This document shows, piece after piece, positions 11,346 through 19,483 of a stretch of 64,000 bases of DNA. The number at the start of each line of letters is the position of its first letter. Position 1 is the first letter of the stretch. This stretch comes from Bos javanicus (Eukaryota; Chordata; Mammalia; Artiodactyla; Bovidae): assembly GCF_032452875.1 (NCBI RefSeq), contig NC_083880.1, forward strand, positions 55,130,829 to 55,194,828, read 5' to 3'. The translations under genes were made by a program, and so were the position numbers. The notes under the pieces were generated by a model, which was given only the letters and a program-made list of their open reading frames with translations, was not told the origin of the DNA and did not search any database.

Positions 11346-12400
11346 AAGCAAAACTCCAACAATTGTTCAATTATCTGTTGAATTTTTTGTTTAATTCTGT
11401 TAATTTTTGCTTCATATGTTTTGAAGCTATGAGGCACATAAATTATGATTTTTGTCTTCTTAATGAGTTAACCATTTTTCATTAGGGTAGTGACTCTTTT
11501 TATCTCCGACAAGCACTGTGTTGAGGTCCATTTTATCTGATGTTAATACAGCCTCTCTAGCCTTGTTAACCTGTTAGCATGATACATTTTTCTGAAGTGT
11601 TTCTCAAAAATAGCATATGGCTGAGTCTCCCTTTTCTATCTTTTTAATTGAAGTGCTTAATGCTTCCCATTTAATATGATGATGAAGTTGGTGAGATTTA
11701 GGTCTATTGTCTGTTTATGCTCTTTCTAAAATGTGCTGTTTTGTTTTCTTTTAGATTATCTGAATATTTTCAACATTCTTATTTATTGATCAGATTTTTA
11801 ACTGTGACTCTGAGTTAAACTTTTTAGTGGTTGCTTTGGTATGTCAATACATATCATTAACTTTTCAGTCTTCTTTGAGTTGACATTGCACCACATCACA
11901 TAAAACGTAGAACCCTTTCACTAGCCTAGGTCCATTTTTTGCTATAGCTTTGCTATAGTATATTTAAATGCAGGAAAACCTCCCACAATTCCGTGTTATA
12001 CTTCTGCTTTAAATAGACATGTATTTTAGAGAAATGAAGAGGAAAAATATTCTTTCATATTTATTCTGGTATTTACTGTTTCTGATGCTTGTCATTCTTT
12101 CCTGATGACCACTGTCTATCTGGTATCACTTTCCTTCAGTTTGAAGAATTTCTTTCAGCATTTCTTATAGTTCAGGTCCGCTGGTGATGAGTTCTCTTAA
12201 CTTTCTTATATAGGAAAATATCTTTATTTACCCTCATTCTGGACAGTTTGAAAATTTGACGTTCTACAAAAGGGTTCATGGGCTTTCTTTCCATACTTGA
12301 AGGCGTTGGTCTATTTCCTTCTGGTCTCCATAGCTTTGGGGAGAAGTCAACAGTGTCCCCGCACTGTTCCCTGCATGAGATGTGTTGTCTTCCTGCAGCT

Positions 12401-12580
12401 GTTGTTGTTCTTTAGTTGCTCAGTTGTGTCTGACTCTTTTGTGACCCCATGGACTGTAGTCTGCCAGACTCCTCTATCCGGAGATTTGCCAGGCAAGAAT
12501 GCAATACTGGAACGGGTTGCCATTTCTGTCTCCAGGGGGTCTTCCTGACTCACGGATCGAACACTCATCTGCTGGGAAGC
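12401..12580 (-). mobile_element. Bov-tA SINE
   Basis: Antisense copy starting TTTAGTTGCTCAGTTGTGTC. Its tRNA-like end is truncated. Confidence 0.85.
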
Positions 12581-12989
12581 CCTCTCCTGAAGCTGCTCCT
12601 TAGATTTTTCTCTTTACACCTGGCTGCCAGCTGTTTCTGCTGTGCTTGTGTATGATTTTCTTTGATTCTATCTTAGTTGGGGAATTCTGGAATTCTTCAA
12701 GTATATAAATTTATGCCTTTCACCAAATGTAGAAAATTCTGGAAATTATTTCTTCAAATACTCTTTCTTGCCTTATCCTTTCCTCTGTTTTTGTGATTTT
12801 TGTTGCACAGATGTTGATATTTCGATACTGTTCAGTATTATAGAGATCCCTTATGCTCTTTTAATTTATTCCCCACTCCTTCTTTTTCAGATTGAATAAA
12901 TTCTATTGATATACCTTCAAGTTTACTGATTTATTTCCCTCCATCATTCCACTTTTCTGTTTCGCTTATTCAGTTAACCGTACGTTTGT

Positions 12990-13202
12990 GTATGTGTGTG
13001 CTAAGTCACTTCAGTTGTGTTTGACTCTCTGTGAGACCCCATGGACTGTAGCCTGCCAGGCTCCTCTGTCCATGGGATTCTCCAGGCAAGAATGGAGTGG
13101 GTTGCCGTGCCCTCCTCCAGGGGATCTTCCCAACCCAAGGATGGAACCTGGGTGTCCCATTGCAGGCAGATTCTTTATCGTCTGAGCCACCAGGGAAGCC
13201 CA
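12990..13202 (-). mobile_element. Bov-tA SINE
   Basis: Antisense full-length copy ending GAGCCACCAGGGAAGCCC. Confidence 0.9.
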
Positions 13203-13249
13203 ACTTTATGTTTAGAAAATGTTAACTTTCAGTTATAGAATTTCCTTTA

Positions 13250-13412
13250 TAAAATATATTTTCCAGTCCTCTTTTGTGATTTTTATTTTATTTAGTTTTG
13301 GCTTCACCATGTGGCATGTGGGATTCTAGTTCCTGACCAGGGATCGAGTCTGTGTCTCCTGCAGTGGAAACTCAAGAGTCTTAACCACTGGACCACCAGG
13401 GACGTCCCAAGT
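13250..13412 (-). mobile_element. CHR-type SINE
   Basis: Antisense copy with TTCCTGACCAGGGATCGAG and CACTGGACCACCAGGGACG. Confidence 0.8.
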
Positions 13413-13984
13413 GTGTCGCTGAGTTAAAAAAAAAAATCTTTTCACTTGTTAAAGTATATTTTTCTTTATGTGAGTGATTATAATACTTTAAAATTTTATT
13501 TTGCTAATTCTGTTATCTGGGTCATATCATGGATCAATTGCCTATTTTTTTTTTTTTTTCAGGATGGCTTACATTCTCTTTATTTTGTAATTTCAGATTG
13601 TGTCCTAGATATTGTGTTATTTTGTGTTGACACTGGATTCTCCTACACTAACTCAGAGTGTTGATTTTATTATTTCTGTGTTTGTGTTAGCACACAGCAG
13701 ATGACTTGGTGGGACTGACAGCAAACACTTTCCCTTGGACAGCAGCTCAGATCTCATCTCAGTTCTTTCATTCTTAGCCAAGATGCTTAGAGTCTGTCCT
13801 ATACCTGTGTTCTAATGTCACCTGGAGATTTAGGCCCAGATTATAAGTAGAATTGGGGTCTCCCCTTCTCTCACTCCTTCCTTTCTGGGATGCCCTCAAA
13901 TACTTGCCACAGGGTGTCACTACCCCAACTCTATCTCCTGGCTCTCTGGCCAGCAGGCCTGGAGGTGTTTCCTTGGTGTTTATC

Positions 13985-14245
13985 TGTTGAAGCTGAAGCT
14001 CCAATATTTTGGCCACCTGATGGGAAGAGCTAGCTGACTTTTCAGAAAAGACCTTGATGCTGGGAAAGACTGAAGACAAAAGGTGAAGGGGGCGGCAGAG
14101 GATGGGATGGTTAGATAACATCACTGCCTCAATGGACATGAATTTGAGCACATTCTGGGAGATAGAAGAGGACAGGGAAGCCTAGCGTGCTGCAGTCCAT
14201 GGGGTCACAAAGAGTTGGACATGACCTAGTGACTGAACAACAATC
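13985..14245 (+). mobile_element. BovB 3' fragment
   Basis: AGCTCCAATATTTTGGCCACC, GAAGACAAAAGGTGAAGGGGG and GGTCACAAAGAGTTGGACATG belong to the diverged 3' end of BovB. Confidence 0.8.
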
Positions 14246-14884
14246 TGCAGTTAGACTAGAAGCTGTGAAAACAGGCAGCTCACCCTGCCATTCTCTTCTC
14301 CTGAGTGTTAACTCCTCTCTAGCATCTGCCTGTGCTCATGACAGGGATTCCAGGTTAAGTGTTATTTTGTATTTTGTCCAGAGTTCATAGTGCTATGGGA
14401 GGTCAGTTCAGTAGTTTACATACTGGAAATGGAAGCCTAGCTTGTCCATTTCTGTGAAATGATTTTGCCTGGGATCTTAAAATCCATTTGTATGGAATCT
14501 AGATTATCCTGGGGAGAAATGACATTTTTACAATATTGAGTCTTTCAATTTTTGAACTTTGTATATCCCTCCATGTATTTATTTTTTCTGTAATTTCTCT
14601 CAATCATGTTTTACAATTTTTTGGTCTGTAGGTCTTGTGCCCTTCCTTCTTAGTTCTGTTATCAGGGTATTTAATGATGCTGTTTCAAGCTAACGATGCC
14701 TGCGACCACCAGAAGCTGGAAGAGGCAGGAGATTTCTTCCTCCATTCTCCAGAGAGTGTGGCCCTGCTGACACATTGATTTTGGACTTCTGGTCTCTACA
14801 ATTGTGAGAACAAATTTCTATTGTTTTAGGCCCTCAAGTTTGTGATAATGTTACAGCGGCCCTAAGAGATTCATGGAGCTGCAT
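14246..14884. other. Unique DNA with a short L1 piece
   Basis: 14,440-14,690 carries antisense L1 sequence (TATGGAATCTAGATTATCC, ACAATATTGAGTCTTTCAAT). The flanks are unrecognised. Confidence 0.5.
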
Positions 14885-15298
14885 TTACAATCAGTTATGT
14901 GAAGAAGGCTGAGCGCCGAAGAATTGATGCTTTTGAACTGTGGTGTTGGAGAAGACTCTTGAGAGTCCCTTGGACTGCAAGGAGATCCAACCAGTCCATT
15001 CTGAAGATCAGCCCTGGGATTTCTTTGGAAGGAATGATACTAAAGCTGAAACTCCAGTACTTTGGCCACCTGATGCGAAGAGTTGACTCATTGGAAAAGA
15101 CTCTGATGCTGGGAGGCATTGAGGGCAGGAGGAGAAGGGGACGACAGAGGATGAGATGGCTGGATGGCATCACTGACTCGATGGATGTGAGTCTGAACTC
15201 CGGGAGTTCGTGATGGACAGGGAGGCCTGGCGTGCTACGATTCATGGGGTCGCAAAGAGTCGGACACGACTGAGCGACTGATCTGATCTGATCTGATG
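14885..15298 (+). mobile_element. BovB 3' end with (GATCT)n tail
   Basis: Encodes the BovB C-terminal peptide (RRIDAFELWCWRRLLRVPWT) and continues to GAGCGACTGATCTGATCTGA, the short-unit tail typical of this LINE. Confidence 0.9.
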
Positions 15299-15899
15299 TG
15301 TTCCTGAGCTTGCCCCTGGATGTGGATCCATTCTTGACCAGAGCACAGCCCACTGAGGCTGTGTTGCTGGTTGGGACCAGGGCCTGGTCACCAGCTGCCA
15401 CCTGGCTGTATGTCTTTTCTTTGTTTTATGGTGTGGTATTTCAGGTGGACAATAAAAGCATAGGTAATATAACAAATGCTGCACATCTTTCACAAATCCA
15501 GGGCAACACTGAAATTAGACTTGTGGTTGTTTATTTTTATATTTAAGAGAGCGTGTCTGATATTTTCTCTATTTTATTGAAAAGACAATATACTCCTTAA
15601 TAAACCCGATAGTCCCACACAGCTGCCAGCCTGGGAGGTCTCCTTTTTGCTCATGGCCTTGGACGTTTGCACCGCTGTGGGTGGCAATGATATACTGTTT
15701 TGGGGTTCTGGCATTCTCACTTAACAGCAAACATTTTTCCATGTTTAAACCTGGTTTGTATATTGACACTCGTTTTCAGGCCCGTTTTTCTTTTCATGCT
15801 AGGTGGAATTTTTGTTTCAAACTACATAAGTCATACGGAAGCTTCTTGTGGTAACAAAACCACGCAGAGATATTCAAAGAAAATGCTCCAGTCCCCAGG
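15299..15899. other. Unique 5' flank before CpG island
   Basis: No gene or clear repeat is visible. 15,590-15,830 may contain a very old, unclassifiable repeat. Confidence 0.4.
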
Positions 15900-16420
15900 G
15901 TGGCCAAGGTTAACAGTCTGGCAGCATCTCCCCGCCCTCCATAGGGAGGAGGGGAGGAGCCACGTGGCTACCGCCCCTCCCCCACTCTCCAGGGGGGCAG
16001 GTCTCTGCAGGGCGTCAGAGGCGTAAGAGCTGCCTAGGCCGTCGGTAGCCCCCACCTTCCCTTCGGGCGCAGAGACCCGGTCTGGAAGCGGAGTCGCGGC
16101 GGAGCGGGGTGGGCAGGGAAGACGGTGCACCGACGCTTCACCTCCCACTTCCTGCCGGACCGGAGGGCGCCCCGGAGGACGCTGGGGGTGATGTCAGCAC
16201 CGCTGCGGCGAGGAGGCCTGGGCAGGGGAGGGGCCCCAGGGTTGGAGGGGTCCTGGCGGGCGGGCCTCTGTGGGAAAGCAGGAGGGGGCCGAGACGGTAC
16301 TACCTGCTCCCTTCACTTTAGATCACAGTAACTACAGGGGCGGGCGAGAGGGACCCCACCTCCCCCGGGCCTCACCGTCTCGCGTCGGTCAGTGATTTGC
16401 CTCGTAGCACGGCTGTTACT
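15900..16420. promoter_or_regulatory. Upstream GC-rich CpG shoulder
   Basis: A smaller CpG-rich patch lies about 1.8-2.3 kb before the TAF4 start codon. It is separated from the main island by a less GC-rich, repeat-free stretch near 16,420-16,600. It includes an E-box-type CACGTG at about 15,962 and dense CpG around 16,060-16,380. It may be an alternative or divergent promoter. No ORF in it is recognisable. Confidence 0.5.
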
Positions 16421-17472
16421 CTTCTGTCCCGACTCCGATCTGGGTGTTCTGAGTGCAGACCACGGTGTACCTCTTTTTCCCACTACGGCACCCGGGGCCT
16501 GCTTTTGTTTGGCTCACTTAACATTTTCTGATGAGTTGTCAACATTAAAGATGAGATTTTACACAAATCCCCACATTTCTGCTCTTGCTCGCAAACCACA
16601 TCGTCGGCCCCCGCTGGGCTCAAAGCGCGGTGGGGATGGGACCCAGGCACCCCGAGTTCAAGGTACCCCCCAGCCCAGGTTTGTTCCAGCACTTCTCTTT
16701 CCTGTGTTTTGGGTAGTCAGCTTTAGGTGCAAAATTCCGATTCTCTCTTTACAGGGCTTCCCCGACACGGTCGCCCGGGAAGGCCCCGTCGCAGGCTCCA
16801 ACCCCCGCGCTCATTGTCTGAACCCGCCCCGGGAGCTGGGCTCGCGGGGGCCAACGGCTCTTTTGTTAGGCGGGTAGAAAAGATCATTTGTGTGTCAACA
16901 GCTTCCCGCATTGTGCTGCGGGCCGTGTGACTGCGGCGCGGCCTATTCGGCCGGAGGCGCTTCTCTGGGTCTACCCCTCCCCCCCCAACCCCCACCCAAA
17001 AGAGAAGAAACCACTAGAGATGTCCTAGAATACCATCTTTCGGTGAAAAAAAACAAAAAACAAAAAACGCAGGACAGAATTTCACGTGAATTCTTCCTAC
17101 AGAGAAGGTGCTCGTAAGGTTATTTTAAATAACTTACTTCGTCAAAAGGACAGAACGGGAGATAAGGACCCCAGGAAGACCTCCAAGCTGGACGCTCCCT
17201 TTCCCTACGCAAGCTGCTGGTCCCAGCCGGCACCACCGTCTCACCCAGTGATTTACAGACACTCGAGGCCAGGGGCCGCGCCGCCGGAGGAGATGAGTCA
17301 CTCTGGCGTGGCCTCGGGCGCCGACCCCTGCCCCGCCCCCGTCGCCCAAGCTGCGGACCTCACGGCGCGAGACGCCCGGTCTCGGGCGGACCGAGGCGCC
17401 GGTCCGGGGGTCAGGCCAGCGCTCGCCCCGCCCGGTGCCCCGAGCTTCGGGGCCTGCGCCCGCCCGGGAGCA

Positions 17473-17502
17473 ATGGCGACGACGCCCAGGCTACCTCGCT
17501 GA
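17473..17502 (+). other. Short upstream ORF candidate (9 codons)
   Basis: An ATG in fair context (GCAATGG) gives nine codons and a TGA. It lies 690 bases before the TAF4 start in the CpG island. It matters only if a longer 5' leader exists. No conservation evidence is available here. Confidence 0.2.
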
Positions 17503-17590
17503 TCCGGCCCCCAAGCAATTCCCTCACGGGGTGCCGGGTTCCCGCGGGCTGCGGTGGCTTTAGCGCCGATATAGGCGTCCCCGCTCCCTC

Positions 17591-17624
17591 GCCCGTCCGT
17601 CCGCCCGCCCGCCCGCCCGCCCGG
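17591..17624. repeat. (CCGT/CCCG)n simple repeat
   Basis: Tetranucleotide GTCC then CCCG units form a pyrimidine/G microsatellite in the CpG island, about 570 bases upstream of the TAF4 start. Confidence 0.85.
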
Positions 17625-17642
17625 CGATCCCGTCAGCTCCGG

Positions 17643-17656
17643 CCGCAGCCATTTTG
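17643..17656 (-). promoter_or_regulatory. Second YY1-type motif, reverse orientation
   Basis: GCAGCCATTTTGG reads on the minus strand as CCAAAATGGCTGC, a good YY1 match. It lies about 550 bases upstream of the start codon in the CpG island and points away from TAF4. It would suit antisense or divergent initiation, but nothing else in the sequence proves that. Confidence 0.45.
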
Positions 17657-17869
17657 GAGCAAGCGGAGACAAAGAGCCAGTCATTGCTGCCGCCCCCACC
17701 AGGCCCCGGCCGCGGTCCCCGCCCGTCTTGTCCTCTGGGTCGTCGGCCTCTGGCCCGTCTGGCAACCTGGACCCCAACAACCCCGCCAGCCCAAGGACGC
17801 CCGGGCCCTTAGCCCACTAGCCCGCGACCCCCGGCCGCCCGCCCGCGCCCCGGCTTCTGCCGCTCGCAG

Positions 17870-18005
17870 CCATTGGCCGCGCCTTTTAAGCGCACGGCGC
17901 GGCCAATCGCGGGACGCCGGGCAGCCGGGCGGGGGGGTGCCGCGGCCAATGGTGAGGCGCCGAGCGGCGGGCGGGGGCGGGCACGCCGCCGCGCCTGCGC
18001 ACCGC
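17870..18005 (+). promoter_or_regulatory. Probable TAF4 proximal promoter: three CCAAT boxes, GC box, NRF1-like site
   Basis: Within 135 bases there is an inverted CCAAT (ATTGG, 17872-17876), two forward CCAAT boxes (17903-17907 and 17946-17950), a GGGGCGG Sp1-type box (17974-17980) and a GCGCCTGCGCA NRF1-like site ending at 18001. The spacing between CCAAT boxes is about 30-43 bases, as in NF-Y-dependent housekeeping promoters. A TTTTAA element at 17884-17889 is a weak TATA-like candidate. The cluster sits about 190-320 bases before the start codon. The exact transcription start site is not visible. Confidence 0.65.
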
Positions 18006-18104
18006 GTTGCCACCGCCCTCCCCCCGCCCGGCCGCCCGCGCCCCCCGCCCGGCCGCCGCCCCCGCCCCGCCCGGCGCGCGCCGCCCCCCGCCCGCCCCCG
18101 CGGC

Positions 18105-18132
18105 CGCCCGCCCGCCCGCCCGCCCGCCCGCG
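18105..18132. repeat. (CCCG)n simple repeat in promoter/5' leader
   Basis: Consecutive CCCG units lie 60-90 bases before the start codon. They follow C-run-rich DNA at 18,018-18,100, so the complementary (template) strand is G-run-rich and could form G-quadruplexes. Such tracts are prone to length errors in assemblies. Confidence 0.85.
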
Positions 18133-18190
18133 CGGAGCCTCCTCCCCGCCCAGCGCCGGCCGAGCGGCGGCGGCGGCGGGCCGAGGAGGA

Positions 18191-18203
18191 AAGATGGCGG
18201 CGG
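18191..18203 (+). promoter_or_regulatory. YY1-type motif overlapping the TAF4 start codon
   Basis: The bases AAGATGGCGGCGG match the extended YY1 recognition sequence and contain the initiator ATG with its two Ala codons. YY1 sites directly downstream of start sites at the first codons are a known feature of many housekeeping promoters. Here the site may act in transcription and also supply a good initiation context (purine at -3, G at +4). Confidence 0.6.
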
Positions 18204-19483
18204 GCTCGGATCTGCTGGACGAGGTCTTCTTCAACAGCGAGGTGGACGAGAAAGTGGTGAGCGACCTGGTGGGCTCGCTCGAGTCGCAGCTGGCGGCCAG
18301 CGCGGCCCACCACCACCACCTCGCGCCCCGCGCGCCCGAGGCGCGGGCCGCGGCCGCCGGCGCGCTCGGGAACCATGTCGGAGCCGGAGCCGTGCCGGCC
18401 GAGGGCGCGCCCGCAGCGGCGCCGGAGCCGCCCCCGCAGGTAGAGCGCGGCGCGGCCTGAGCGCGGGCGGCCGCCGGCCGGGCCCGCGTCCTCACCGCGC
18501 CGCCCCGCTTGTCTCCGCAGGGCCCGCCGCGAAGCTGAACGCGCTCGAGGCCGGCGCGGGCGCCGGGGCCGGAGCCGGAGCGGGCTCCGCGGCCGGGGCC
18601 TGCCCGCCGGGGGCAGCGGCCGCGCCCGAGCCCGCCGCCAAGCCCGCCGCCCGCAACGGCCCGCCCGGCGGCCCCGGCGCCGCGCAAACTTTGAATGGGA
18701 GCGCCGCGCTGGGGAACTCGCTCCGCGCCGCCGCCGCACCTGCTGTCAGCCTGCTCCACAACGGGCCCGCGCCCGCGCCGCCGCCGCCCAAGCCTGCCGC
18801 CGCCACTGTCATCCAGACGCCGCCCTTCCTCGGCGCCCCCGCCGCGCCCGCGCCCCGCGCCCCCTCGCCCCCTGCGGCCCCTGCGCCCGCCGCGCCCCCT
18901 GCGCCCGCCGCGCCCGCCGCCGCCGCCCCCCCGCCGCCGCCGCCGCCCGCGGCCGCCAGCCTGGCCCGGCCGCCCGGGCCCCCGGCCGGACCCCCGGCAG
19001 CCGCGCAGAACGGGGGCAGCGCCGCGCCCGCGCCCGCCCCCACGCCCGCCCCCGCGCCCGCCCCGGCCCCCGCGCCGGCGCCCGCTCCGGCGCCCGCCGC
19101 CAACAGTCAGCCCGGGCCCGCCGCCGCGCCCGCGCAGGTGGCCAAGGCCGACTCGCCCAAGACCGCGCTGCAGCCGGCGCCCCCGCCGCCGCAGACCCTG
19201 GCGACCAACTGCCCGGCCGGCGCGGGGTCCGGCATGATCCTCGGGCCAACTATGCAAGGGGCGCTGCCCGCCGCCGCCGCCGCCGGCCTCCCGCCGCCGA
19301 CCCCGGGCACCCCCACCGGGCTGCCCAAGGGCTCGGCCAGCGCGGTGACCCAGAGCCTGCCCAGGACGGCCTCGGCCACCACCGGGGGGATCCGGGCCAC
19401 GCTGACGCCCACGGTCCTCGCCCCACGCCTGCCGCAGCCGCCGCAGAACCCCACCAACATCCAGAACTTCCAGCTGCCCCCAG
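18194..19483 (+). CDS. TAF4: TAF4 exon 1 (coding part, with apparent 1-base frameshift)
   Basis: The start ATG at 18194 opens the conserved TAF4 N-terminus (begins MAAGSDLLDEVFFN), followed by a four-His run. The literal frame from this ATG reaches a stop at 18458-18460. From about 18,436 the homologous protein continues in the -1 frame (residues such as AGRARRG, then AAKLN, AQTLNGSAAL, VIQTPPF, GPTMQGALP and PTGLPKG) to the conserved end NIQNFQLPPG. With one extra C in the C5 run, the exon would code about 430 residues plus the first base of a Gly codon. Composition is extreme: Gly-Ala repeats near 18,550-18,600, long Pro/Ala tracts at 18,830-18,960, and a Pro-Ala dipeptide run at 19,021-19,101. 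The donor CAG|GTGAGT is a perfect consensus. This region is disordered in the family and varies in length; only its two ends and a few islands are well conserved. Confidence 0.95.

Larger units (their letters stand above)
9421..13780 (-). mobile_element. L1 remnant mosaic, repeatedly interrupted by SINEs
   Basis: AT-rich antisense L1 sequence (for example around 9700-10065, 11350-12390 and 13440-13670) forms one long, decayed L1 field. Inserted SINEs lie at 9540-9660, 10069-10325, 10531-10675, 10851-10985, 11086-11345, 12401-12580, 12990-13202 and 13250-13412. All reading frames are broken. A T-run of about 14 is present near 13,545. Confidence 0.7.
17949..18260 (+). other. Candidate upstream ORF overlapping TAF4 start
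   Basis: An ATG at 17949 (inside the third CCAAT box) opens a frame that stays open to a stop ending at 18260. It passes over the TAF4 ATG in another frame. If transcripts begin upstream of 17949 it would be an overlapping uORF able to reduce TAF4 translation. If the start site is downstream it is irrelevant. The predicted peptide is Pro/Arg-rich only because of GC content; no domain is seen. Confidence 0.3.

Noticed and set aside
9740..13560. tRNA genes suggested by B-box-like GGTTCGATCC motifs
   Set aside because: These motifs belong to tRNA-derived SINE heads; no intact cloverleaf with acceptor stem was found.
16109..16877. Open frames in the upstream GC-rich region as a second gene
   Set aside because: They are short and overlapping on both strands, without family resemblance or splice support.
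18440..18520. An 81-base intron in exon 1 with CAG|GTAGAG donor and CTTGTCTCCGCAG acceptor, as a way round the internal stop
   Set aside because: It begins and ends in the same phase, and the spliced frame hits TGA after five codons. The interval also encodes residues conserved with human TAF4 in the shifted frame, so a missing base explains the data better.
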